Source of the DNA: Hygrophila difformis
Taxonomy: Eukaryota; Streptophyta; Magnoliopsida; Lamiales; Acanthaceae
Length of the DNA stretch: 64,000 nt
NCBI GenBank assembly: GCA_030278955.1
Contig: JAOANR010000001.1
Span: 40,698,890 to 40,762,889, forward strand
Direction: 5' to 3'
Numbering within the stretch: the stretch's first letter is position 1; each line of letters opens with the position of its first letter. The notes beneath the pieces were generated by a model. It had not been told where the DNA came from. It did no database searches and worked only from the letters and a program-made list of their open reading frames with translations. Of this stretch, positions 43,675 through 53,286 are shown piece after piece. Made by a program: the position numbers and the translations under genes.

Positions 43675-43928
43675 TCAAGATGGTTTGCGAGCAGTGCACA
43701 CTGCATAACAATAAAGATAAGTGAATATTCAAAAGAATAAAACAATTCCATCAAATGATTTATTGAAATGGAGACTCACGTTAGAATAAGCGCGCAGCAG
43801 ATCTGAACTTCAAGATGGCACCGTTTGGTCGAATGTCTTCAATGCAGTATCCAACGGGATCTTCGTAGGATAAGGATTTACTACCACTACTACTACTACT
43901 ACTACTACTTCGATTTCTTGGATTCCAT
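43675..43928 (-). pseudogene. Conserved SAMDC leader uORF, two exons, frameshifted
   Basis: Plant SAMDC mRNAs carry a roughly 50-codon conserved uORF that stalls ribosomes in response to polyamines. Here exon 1 starts at ATG 43928 (MESKKSK), passes a Ser run encoded by AGT repeats (43883-43908), then DPVGYCIEDIRPNGAILKF and RSAA, and ends at a GTGAGT donor (exon end 43780). Exon 2 begins at 43700 after TTATGCAG and ends ARKPS stop (43675). One-base and four-base indels at MESKKSK/Ser, AA/YSN and CA/ARKPS break the frame. Intron position is preserved, so this is a genomic copy, not a processed one. Confidence 0.88.
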
Positions 43929-44072
43929 TAGATCATCAACTCTTGGGTGCCAAACTGAACAGACAAGGTTTGATGATCAATGCTAATAAAAGTGCAGATA
44001 TCGCAAGACCAATAGTAAGTGATAATACTTCCAAAAACACATTTTCCAACAACTGTTGGATGGCATAAAATC

Positions 44073-44428
44073 GGAAAAATAACCCATATGGTCCCTTAAT
44101 TTTGCCGGATTTCGCAATCAGTCCCACAACTTTTGAATTAACACAATCCGTCCACTAAGTTTCTTAATTTTAACACAATCCGTCCCATATACTCAATTTG
44201 CCTCCATTTGTACTCAATTTGCCTCCATCTGTACTCCATTTGTATGGGACAGTATGGGAAAATGGAGTACAAATGGAGGCAAATTAAGTACAAATGGAGG
44301 CAAATTGAGTATATGGGACGGATTGTGCTAAAATTAAGAAACTTAGTGGACGGATTGTGTTAATTCAAAAGTTGTGGGACTGATTGCGAAATCCGGCAAA
44401 GATAAGGGACCATATGGATTATTTTTCC
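44073..44428. mobile_element. Foldback MITE, probably Mutator-like
   Basis: Nearly perfect palindrome: GGAAAAATAACCCATATGG at the left, inverted at the right, with arms of about 165 bp and a short centre. The flanking repeat GCATAAAATC (44063-44072, 44429-44438) is 10 bp, in the 8-11 bp range of Mutator-like elements. The arms contain three GCCTCCATTTGTACT-like subrepeats. Confidence 0.85.
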
Positions 44429-44514
44429 GCATAAAATCAATACCTCAGGCCTGACAAAGTGTGCCAAGGCATTTGCCAATAAAGCATCAATCTCAGCTTT
44501 CTTGTTTTTCAAAG

Positions 44515-44815
44515 GGCATGTGTGGGAAATAATTAGAGTTAGCGTCTGGAGTTTGGAGTTCAGAGTCTGGAGTTTGAAATTTAATTTTCAATTTGAATAA
44601 TGGTGTTTGGTAATACAATTTTAAATTAGAGTTTAGAGTCTGGAGTTTGGAAAGCTAAAAGCTGGGGGAGAGGGACTTCAGAGTTTAGAGATTAGAGATT
44701 AAAATTTGGCAGTTACTGTAATTAGTGTTTACTATATATAGGATTTTAGGCTATTTTTAGTATGTATTTTAAAAGCTAAACGCTAATCGCTAGCGTTTTT
44801 TCCCAAACGCAGCCA
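44515..44815. mobile_element. Small TIR element of the GTTTGG family
   Basis: Left GGCATGTGTGGGAAA and right (reverse complement GGCTGCGTTTGGGAAA) with AAA on both sides. Both ends lead into TTAGAG / GCTAGCG subterminal motifs. About 300 bp, non-coding. Confidence 0.5.
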
Positions 44816-45712
44816 AAATCGGTTATCAATCTCTGAGCACCTTGTTCTGTGAGGTTTTCCCTCTGTGTGTAACCGTCCACCCCTACACCCAGAGATCCCA
44901 GACAAATGGTGATACTTGATTTCTTGTAACACCAATAATTCAGCAGCTCACTATGTAGAACTTTTCAAGTATCAACAACGCATGCTTACCTCCATCCCAA
45001 CAACAATATTTTAACAATTAACATTCAAATCAAACAAAGCAATTCATCAGGGAAATATTTCATGCATTAACCTTACATATCGTGATGGATCTCTTGAAAA
45101 TCATCCAAAATATTAATGGGCAACTTGTCAAGAAACTTCTTTACAATTTACAGGAATCTTATCAAACTAAGTTAATCGAATAACAAAGACCTCAAACTAA
45201 AAGGAGCAAAGGCTGAATTCAGGATGATATCATGTAACCACAAACAAGGCAATAGATCAGCAGGTTATTGAGCTATGACAATATTACAAAACATTCAAAT
45301 CCCTCAAAAACATCTATCGTCCAGTGAAATCAAATTCAGAAGTCTGAAAAGCACATAAAAAGTGTGAAGTATCAACAAATTATACCTCAATTAAACCCGT
45401 GGTGATGATCGTAAGGCGTGGGCAGCGTCATCGGCATCGCCCCTGGCTGCGGGTAGTAACCAAATGCGAAATTCGTCCCTGTGCAGCGCAATTTCTTCCC
45501 TTCCGATCTCTTGGGCATGAGAGGAATTTCACAAATCATCCCCACTTTCGAACACAGAACGCTCGAAAGCCCAGCATTCCACGTTTAGCGTTTTCCACCT
45601 GGCGATTAGAGTTCCCAATATATGAGATTTCGGGAAACAAACGGAAGGAAAGAGAAGCAACGTTCAGAACGCTAATTTGAGGGGGTGAACGATGTTCCCA
45701 AAGGGAGCCTTT

Positions 45713-45923
45713 GGCCCCGTTTGGAATAAGCGGTCCAAACGCTAAAAGCCCATTCCCAACTCTGCGAGATTCATATCTGTTTGTTTTCCCAAAAATATAA
45801 GATTTGGAATCGCTGATTTTCTCCATAAATTGTGGTTTTGGGGACTCTAACCTCTGAAGCCAAACTCTAATCTCTCAAACCAAACTCTAAACTCTAAACT
45901 CTATTTATTTACCAAACGAAGCC
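45713..45923. mobile_element. Candidate 211-bp MITE sharing the right end of 42532-45923
   Basis: Left GGCCCCGTTTGGAATAAG and right GGCTTCGTTTGGTAAATAA (reverse complement), TTT on both sides. It is an alternative explanation for the right terminus of the larger candidate element. Confidence 0.45.
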
Positions 45924-46160
45924 TTTATCTACACATTGCATTACTGGAAAGGGAGTGCTATATCTTGGTTGGTTGCAGTTTCCTATCTTCTATTTATTTG
46001 TTTGTTTATATAATATAGTAAAATAGAGAATTTTTAATTTACACTTTCTTTTTGTGCATGTCTCTTTGTTTGTAATATGCTGCACAGCTGCAGCTTGTTG
46101 GTATTTGGTAATATGCTTCATGACTATGAATCCTTGTTTAATTCTTTTTCATGGTATGTA

Positions 46161-46260
46161 GGCATGGCAGATTCAAATAGAGCGAAGGGTACCGAGAGGA
46201 GCAAGCATATTTGGACAAATGAGGAAGATTAAGGTTGATTGATGCATTACCAACAAAGAG
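46161..46260 (+). pseudogene. Myb/SANT-like ORF remnant of a Harbinger-type element
   Basis: After a TATGTAG acceptor the sequence reads MADSNRAKGTERSKHIWTNE, then ED and a TAA (46230-46232). A one-base change of frame gives RLIDAL, as in the trihelix/Myb-like protein encoded beside Harbinger transposases (WT..E.....L). Too short for certainty. Confidence 0.5.
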
Positions 46261-46577
46261 ACGTGCACAAAAAGAAAGTGCAAATAAAAAGATTCTCTAT
46301 ATTTTATTGTATTATATTTGGTTTTAATTGCGCTTGTAAAAAGGTTGATTATAGTTTATACTTTTATTGGGATTGATCAAAATATTTTATGTTATTTTTT
46401 GTTTTTTATTTAAATAAATCATTATTATAAATAAAATATTATAGTTGAGATAAGTATTTTATTTATATTTATATTTATATATATTTTTATTTATAACAAC
46501 CAAATAACGTAATTAATTTTTTTAATTAAAATAAAAATAAGGAGCTTATAAATTCTGTATTCAATTTCTATGTTAAA

Positions 46578-47790
46578 CTAGTTTTTTTGACCCGCGCGTT
46601 GCGTACGGGCATGTTGTTTTCTTTTTATTATGAACAGCACTAATAGTTTTTTAATTGGATGAACAAAATAAATACGTAAAAGTTTAGAGTTTAGAATTCG
46701 GAATTTATAATAAATGATAGTTTTAAATTTTGATAGTTTTGAGTAATGTTTAAAGTTTAAAATTCGAAAGTTAAAAAGTTAAGGAGGATAGAGTTTAGAG
46801 TTTAACAATCGAGTTTAGAATTTCATTGTTAAAATAGAAACCTTATATTATTTATCAAGCTAATAGCATGTCAATTATCTAATTCAGTTGGGTTTTCTAT
46901 CTTCTAGAATTATAAATTCAAGCACTTCAGCTGCCAATGATGGATAGTTTTTCTCAAATATTTGAACAATGTACTATATGTGAAAGAATCATGTTGAATT
47001 CCTCGATCGAACAAATGACACAATAGAAGTCATATATCAATATTTCGTAATTCATCCGACAACACTACTTATATTTGCACGCTTATTCACCTGGGATCTT
47101 GCAAATAAAGATCACAGGTGACTGATCTATTAAAAGTTGCTTTACAAACAAATATGTAGAACTATAAAAGAGATTTAGGGTTACTATACCTTATGGGGTA
47201 GGTGAGCATCAAGCAACACTGGTCGTTGGAATAGGATAATGATCCAACTATGGAAGAACAGACGACATAAAAAGAATTTGATTTTTATTCCGAATGAAGC
47301 TGCAATGGAGCTGAGTTTAGATGAACAACAAAAATTATAAACAATGTACACCATGAAAAAGCAATTGAGAATAATACGGTAAGATAATTAATTAGAGATG
47401 ATGTGTATAGAATTAACCAGAGCTAAGGTGTATCTTGATGATTACTCAGCGCCTAAGTGTTTTTTTAAAAGTCGATCTAAAAATGAGCATATAATGATTG
47501 GTTAACCCTTTAAAATAAGAAGGATTAAAATCAATAAAAGGACAACCAAATGCAGTTGGCCTGAGTGGTATGAGGCTCTGACAGCTTAACAAAGGTATCG
47601 GGTTCGAGCATTTGTGTATGCAAAATTCTACTTTGAGAGAGGCAACCCTTCAATGCCCACCAGATCCTTGAGGGATTAGTCTTGAGCCGAATGTGGTTTG
47701 ATGATACCCGGTAGACTAAAAAAAATAACAATAATAATAAGGACAATAGAGCTTGTACAGACTAAAAATTATTCAGAATTATTACATAGA
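46578..47790 (-). mobile_element. Non-autonomous Helitron (minus strand)
   Basis: The minus-strand 5' end TCTATGTAATAATTCTGAAT is at 47790. The 3' end has hairpin GCCCGTACGCAACGCGCGGG and CTAG at 46581-46578, followed by host T on that strand. 1213 bp including a SINE at 47546-47738 and TTTAGAG repeats near 46685-46830. Confidence 0.78.
47546..47738 (+). mobile_element. tRNA-derived SINE, second family
   Basis: Box A TGGCCTGAGTGG, box B GGTTCGAGC, tail of AATAACAATAATAATAA. Direct repeat AAGGACAA at 47538-47545 and 47739-47746. It differs in body and tail from the other SINEs here. Confidence 0.8.
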
Positions 47791-47980
47791 TTGGTTAAGT
47801 TTTTTAAATTTAATTATTAAATATATATATTCTCTAAAATAATTATTTGAATAATTATTTTTTCTTTATATTACATTGTTTATTAATATTATTTACCAGA
47901 AATTACGATTAAAATTTGAATAAAATTTTCTATGGCAGAATACTTTTTTTTAATATACATTTTGAGAGATTAACTAAATT

Positions 47981-48155
47981 TTTTTTTTTGGATGGGGATT
48001 ATCTTAATGGTCAAGTCCCCGACACCCAACCTATAGGTTGAGGGTTCGATTCCCCATCCGACCCTTATCCCTCTCCTTTATGTCTTTGTAATTTGTATGG
48101 TATGAGCTCCCACCACCCTTTCCGAGCATGTATAGACTGTTCAGAAAAAAAAAAA
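47981..48155 (+). mobile_element. tRNA-derived SINE
   Basis: Boxes TATCTTAATGG and GGTTCGATTCC, TATAGACTGTTCAG end and poly(A). Direct repeat AACTAAATT at 47972-47980 and 48156-48164. Confidence 0.85.
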
Positions 48156-48194
48156 AACTAAATTATTTTTTGTTTGAATACATAATAGATGTAA

Positions 48195-48366
48195 TAACTA
48201 AAATAGGCCACCAAAAGGAGTAATTTCCACTTTTGGCCCACGATATTTTGATTTAGGGAAATAGGTCATTAGAAGAATTTTAGGCCTGAATTTAGGCCAT
48301 TGAGCTGGAATTCGGGTCGCGATGGCCTCAAAGTGGAAATGACTCCTTCTGGTGGCCTATTTTAGT
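48195..48366. mobile_element. Short foldback MITE
   Basis: AACTAAAATAGGCCACC at the left and GGTGGCCTATTTTAGTT at the right are perfect inverted ends. The arms (about 45 bp) continue with GGAGTAATTTCCACTTT / AAAGTGGAAATGACTCC. About 170 bp; family not assigned. Confidence 0.8.
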
Positions 48367-48643
48367 TTTTTTCAATTATTTTTCTATTTTATGTAATTAA
48401 AATAAATAATATTCATTCTGTGTCTTTATTTATGTCATACTTTCTTTTTTTCTTGTTTCAATATTTTTATTTCATTTTTATTTTAAAAAATACTTAAATA
48501 TTAATCGTCAAACCTACCCATCATCTCAAATTAATAAATAAATATACATTAAACTTTCAAATTACCCACTACCATTAATAATTTCAGTCCACCCTACAGC
48601 CACATATCAGTAAATCATAAATAAATAAATAAATTAAAATTGT

Positions 48644-48796
48644 GGGGTTGGGGACTTACTCCAGTGGCAAGTACCCCAACTCCCGACCTATAGGTTGGAG
48701 GTTCGAATCCCCACCCGGCCCCCTATCCCTCCCCTTTGTAATTGTGTGGTTTAGGCTCTCACCATCCGTTCCAGGCCTCCAATGGCTCCTCAAAAA
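48644..48796 (+). mobile_element. tRNA-derived SINE
   Basis: Boxes TACTCCAGTGGC and GGTTCGAATCC, end CCAATGGCTCCTC plus A-run. The 17-bp direct repeat AAATAAATTAAAATTGT lies at 48627-48643 and 48797-48813. The right copy abuts the TA of the next MITE. Confidence 0.9.
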
Positions 48797-48814
48797 AAAT
48801 AAATTAAAATTGTA

Positions 48815-49344
48815 CTCCCTCCGTATTGTTTTTCTTGCCCCATTTACTGTGTGGCACGGGATTTTAGACAACTTTTATTAAGTACCAATAACCCTACAAT
48901 TAAGCAATTTCCTTCCACTTTCTCTTTCCAACCCCATGTAAGAGAGAGAATAGGGAAGTCTTCCGTATTATTTGCATTGGAATATGTAACATACTTTATT
49001 ATTTTTTTTAATTACATAGATACTATCAATAATGATAATTGGGATTGGGACTTAGCCCAAGTGGTTAAGCCCCTGGCTCTCAACCTTTAGGTTGAGGGTT
49101 CGATTCCCACCCGGCCCCTATCCCTCCCCTTTTCCCCTTTGTAATTGTGTGGCATGGGCCCCCACCACTTCTCTAGCCTGTATAGGCTGTTCCGCAAAAA
49201 AAAAATAATGATAATTAAAATACTTACCCAAAAAAAAATAATGATAATTAAAATGTTTAAAACTTTACCCAAAAAGGAAACGGGGCTTGTTTTTTTACTA
49301 TACCTAAAATAGAAAATGGGGCAAGAAAAACAATACGGAGGGAG
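48815..49344. mobile_element. Stowaway MITE with a nested SINE
   Basis: TIRs CTCCCTCCGTATTGTTTTTC and the inverse GAAAAACAATACGGAGGGAG are perfect, flanked by TA at 48813-48814 and 49345-49346. The arms extend through TTGCCCCATTT. A SINE (49041-49203) sits inside. Confidence 0.93.
49041..49203 (+). mobile_element. tRNA-derived SINE nested in a MITE
   Basis: Boxes TTAGCCCAAGTGG and GGTTCGATTCC, 3' end TATAGGCTGTTCCGC plus A-run. Direct repeat AATAATGATAATT at 49028-49040 and 49204-49216. Confidence 0.92.
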
Positions 49345-49859
49345 TAACTCATTACAATCTATATAAATTTTTAAGTTACCTTTTTTTTAACACTGTTAAT
49401 AGGACGGAGCGAGTAATATGAGAAATAAAAAAAATATTAATTCAAATATATTATAAAATAAGTAAAACAAATACATATTCAAATAAATTATAAAGTAAAA
49501 ATAAACATGTTTTATGCTTTTTAGTTATCACCTCTATATAATATTATGCTTTTTTTTGTATTATGTTATCTTATGGATATGAATTGCTTAATACTTAAAG
49601 ATTAATAGAATTATATTATTATATATTTTTTATTTGAATATACTACTATATTATGTATTTACATTATACTACTTTATTTTTTTTTATAATAATATCGATC
49701 TATTTTGAGCAATAAGTGAAATTACATTATGTATTTTTTATGGATATGTATTTTTTATTACATTGATTTAGATGAATACTTATTAATACTTTAGTCTTTC
49801 TCTAGCCTGTATATGTTGTGCTAGCAAAAAGATATTTTAGGCTCAAATTTTAATACAAT

Positions 49860-50258
49860 TAATATAATATTTGATATATATATTATTAAAAATTTATAAT
49901 ATACAGGTTTAATTAAATATTCATTAACCATTAAATATATTATAATTTGTTTAAAATTTATATCTTTTGAAAATATATAGAAAGATTTTTTAAAGATTTG
50001 TTTATAATATATTATAGATTATAGATTTATGATCTAAATATAATATTAAAAGTTGATGATATGGCAAATACAATTAATCAGCGCTGACGTGTATCATGTA
50101 TGATTAATCAGCGCTGATGTGGATTAATTGTAGCCATTGATTAAAAAATGGTGGTATAATTACTGATAAAACCCTAAAGATTAAAAAGACTTAGTTATAT
50201 TGAATAAGGACAATACAGTCTGCACAAGCCAAAAAGTATTCAGGATTTATTATATAGA
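49860..50258 (-). mobile_element. Helitron 5' fragment (minus strand)
   Basis: The minus strand begins TCTATATAATAAATCCTGAA at 50258 and continues with TGTGCAGACTGTATTG, CAGCGCTGATTAAT and TTAATGGTTAATGAATATT, as in the Helitron at 39590. No hairpin/CTAG 3' end follows, so it is truncated. Confidence 0.7.
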
Positions 50259-50269
50259 TTATATAATCA

Positions 50270-50440
50270 AACAAACAATAGAATTGATTCTCTATTCTAT
50301 TTCTCAGTTGAATTCTCTGTTGTACCAAACAGGAGAATCAACTCCCTTACTCTGGCTCAATTCCCTTTCTCTGCAATTCCATTCTCTGATATCAATTCTC
50401 TACAATTCCATTCTCTGTACCAAACGCATCAGTGTCCCAT
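50270..50440. repeat. Degenerate GTTTGGTA / TTCTCT-rich repeat
   Basis: TACCAAAC, then AATTCCATTCTCTG units repeated. In reverse complement it resembles the GTTTGGTATAGGGAATT segment at 41690-41760, so both are probably ends of one MITE family. Confidence 0.45.
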
Positions 50441-50743
50441 TTATTTTGGGCATAGTTTTTTATATGGGGATAATTAATATTTAATGTAGGGATATAATAG
50501 TGTTTAAAGTGGGAGTAAATTAAGAATTTATGTGATGTTATTTGAATGTATTTGAATTTTTAATTGATTTATTTATGTGTGGTGTGATAGTTGTGTGTTT
50601 GAAATTTAATATATATATTTATTAATGTGATATGATTGGAGTGAGTTTGTATTTAATTATTTTCTAAAAAGGAAATGAGACAATTGAAGTGGGACGAACA
50701 AAAAAAGTAAAGTAGGACGAAATTAGTGGGACGGATGGAGTAT
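50441..50743. mobile_element. Degraded Stowaway MITE
   Basis: The right end GGGACGGATGGAGTA (to 50743) is clear. The left end near 50435 keeps GTCCCATTTATTTTGGGC but has lost CTCCCTCC. Confidence 0.5.
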
Positions 50744-51454
50744 ATAGAGTGTGTTTGGATGCTAGCATATTGAGCAGCATATAGCGGATTAAAAGAGCAT
50801 ATTCTCTCACAATTCTCTCTCCGAATCTGCTATCTGCTAGCGGATCCGCTGACTCCCAAACATCCCCATAGTCTAAATTCTCCCACTTACCCACCCTCCT
50901 TTTTCAACATCCACTCCAACTATTTTTTCTCAATTTCAACAACCTCATTCACATAATTAAAATAAAAATCTAAATCAAAAATCTAATATATTCAATAATT
51001 AATCATTTTCCATTCTTTCTCACTAAGATCATATTTAAATATATTATCTATATTCATATCTAAAATTGTGGAATTTGGATTTAAATATAGTATTGAATTT
51101 CTTAGTCCAAAATATTGGAATTTGGATTTATCATATTTATTAGATATGCTAATAATATCATTTTATACATAGAATATATATTAATATAAAAATCAAATAT
51201 TATTAACGTAGAGAATTTTAAAAAATAAAAGTATTTTAATTTTTAAATAAGTTAACGATTTAGTTGATTAAGTTTGTTGAGATTTATTTGATTAAGTTTG
51301 TTAATATTTATTTCGTAGTCAGATTTATTTTGTACACCTATAAAATATGGCATTTTCTATCTATTAGTGGAAGATTAGTTTTTTATCGTTAATAAAAAGT
51401 ATTTTGAGTTTCCCGTTCTTCCATTGGAAGGATAGTTATATTTGTTAAGAAGTA
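50744..51454. other. Short MITE-like segment and AT-rich spacer
   Basis: GTGTTTGGATGCTAGC (50751) and GCTAGCGG...CCCAAACATCC (to about 50870) form imperfect inverted ends. The rest is AT-rich with no recognised feature. Confidence 0.4.
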
Positions 51455-51824
51455 CTAGTATTACCCGCCCGCGCGATGCGCGGGAAGAAAAGTTTCTAAA
51501 AATATCAAAAAAAATTATTTAGAGATTCAACAAAAGAATAAATTTTCCTTACGATTGAATGAAAGAAAAATGTATAAGGTAAAATAGTTGATGATCGAAG
51601 CAATAAATAAGAAATTGATCACGATTAAAGGACTAAAAATTTTGAGTGTAAAACTGACGTTTAATTGTCAAGGTTGAAGGAATATCAAATTTTTCCTATT
51701 TGTTTTTTTTGCTCCGGCTCCTCTAAAGAAAATAATTTATACATGCGTAAAAGTAATAAAGATGACAAAATAATTTTTTTTTAAAAAAAGAAAAAAAACA
51801 TAGGAATGTTAAATGTTCATAGAA

Positions 51825-51855
51825 TTTCTCAGGCCTTCAATGGCTCCTCGAAAAA
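51825..51855 (+). mobile_element. Extremely 5'-truncated SINE
   Basis: Only the last about 25 bp of the family body (GGCCTTCAATGGCTCCTCG) plus A-run are present, flanked by a 14-bp direct repeat AAATGTTCATAGAA at 51811-51824 and 51856-51869. Confidence 0.8.
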
Positions 51856-51869
51856 AAATGTTCATAGAA

Positions 51870-52322
51870 GACAACACTTTTGGATTCTAGGCATGTTTAT
51901 TTCTATTTCTATAATCTTGGAAAAATAGAATTTAGTCATAAGCCCCTGCAGATAAGTCAGACAAACAAAAGTTCCAAGTATAATCTATACAGGGGAAGGG
52001 GCGGTTGGTTAGTTAACAAACCTCTATTATCCCTTGAGCAAACCGATGCAGGTGGAGAGGAGGCAATATTCCAAAAACAACCAAAATATTTTACAATACA
52101 CCAAAAGATAGTTTCGGTGAAGAAGAAGAATTATATGAAAACGAAGAAATAAAAATAAAAATTTAAACTTTCTTTTCTTCACCAAAATGATTCACAATAC
52201 AACCAACAAATCAAAATCACTTAAATTAAAAAAAAAATCAATTAATAGATATAAAATAAACAATAAGAAATAAAAATAGAATTCAAACTTAATTTTTTTT
52301 CGACCCAACACAGGATTTCCTC
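51870..52322. other. Helitron interior without a recognised gene
   Basis: AT-rich with a 90-codon + frame (51880-52152) lacking any domain. It ends with the left TSD of the LINE fragment (52307-52322). Confidence 0.35.
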
Positions 52323-52573
52323 CCTTTTTTTTAGGAAAGTAATTTTATTGCTTGGAACTTCCCAAAACAATGGAAGCCTCAAAACCGAGAACACCATACA
52401 ATCTATTGTCCAAAACTAACAAATTAGCAACTCAAAAGAAACGAAAGCAAAACTACAGCTCCTGACAACACCTAAAAAAAACTCCTATGAACTTAACATA
52501 TCAGCCAGAGAAGTAGCACTCCATCAACAAACTAACCATGATTCATGAGGGGATTCCCATCTAATCAGACACT
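52323..52573 (-). mobile_element. 5'-truncated LINE fragment
   Basis: The T-run at the left followed by TTATTGCTTGGAACTTCCC mirrors the 3' end of the LINE at 58501 (poly(T), TTTTATTGCTG). The 16-bp direct repeat AACACAGGATTTCCTC lies at 52307-52322 and 52574-52589. 251 bp, minus strand. Confidence 0.85.
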
Positions 52574-52589
52574 AACACAGGATTTCCTC

Positions 52590-53286
52590 TCTTAATCGCT
52601 GCCCTGCAAGAGAAATGCCAAAAAGAATCGTCAAAATCAAAAGAAAATTGATCGAGCGGTGGAATTATATGCAGAAACTCGTCACCCACAAAGAGGATGG
52701 AATGAAAGAAATATGAAAGACTACCTGAAGAGAACTGGATGAATAAATCATTTAACTCATACTGTCACATGAATCTGTGGACAACGAAAAAAACATAACA
52801 ATGTTAAATGTTCATAAATGTAACTGCGGAAAATGACCAACAAAATGATGAAAGATTAAAAACACTTGAATCTGTGATAGTTTTAAAAAAGTGGAATTGC
52901 CAACTAAAGAGACAAAAACATAAATATCCGGTCTCTGATTTCATACACCATTGGAATCAGAATTTTCAGTTCTTTGTATATACTTTTGGAGTACTTCTTT
53001 ATATACCAGTAATCTATACCTGTTGCTCACTGTTACTGTGACACTGCAGGCTGCAGAGTCATAACACTCCCATGTCAACTTTCCAACCTTCGAAAGAACA
53101 AAAAAGAATAAAACACCACAAGGGAGGGTGAAAGAAAACAAATATAAATAAAATTTTAATTCATCTGTACATGCATGATGCATTAGATCCAAATATCAAA
53201 GACACAGAACATGGTAATTACCTTGAGGGTATCCATCGGCTTAGATAATATTTCAACACACCTCCGGTCTTCTTCGTATATACTTT
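52590..53286 (-). pseudogene. Helitron 3' part with a duplicated helicase C-terminus
   Basis: A minus-strand stretch at about 52950-53050 reads VYKEVLQKYIQ, repeating the last codons (VVYKEVLQKIYTKN) of the helicase frame that ends at 53287. The nucleotide repeat covers TTCTTTGTATATA...GGAGTACTTCTTTATA. The remaining sequence is unassigned. Confidence 0.55.

Larger units (their letters stand above)
42532..45923. mobile_element. Candidate TIR transposon carrying captured gene pieces
   Basis: Left end GGCTTAGTTTGGTAAA (42532) and right end TTTACCAAACGAAGCC (to 45923) are inverted copies with one mismatch, both flanked by TTT. Both ends carry subterminal TTAGAG/TTTAGAG repeats. The interval holds SAMDC and kinesin-13 fragments on the minus strand plus later MITEs. 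No transposase is inside. The 3-bp flank is too short to be decisive, and the right end could belong to a smaller MITE starting at 45713. Confidence 0.45.

Noticed and set aside
49041..49203. tRNA gene
   Set aside because: Box A and box B are present but the cloverleaf arms are not, and the unit has a poly(A) tail and target duplication; it is a SINE. The same applies to the copies at 26017, 47546, 47981 and 48644.
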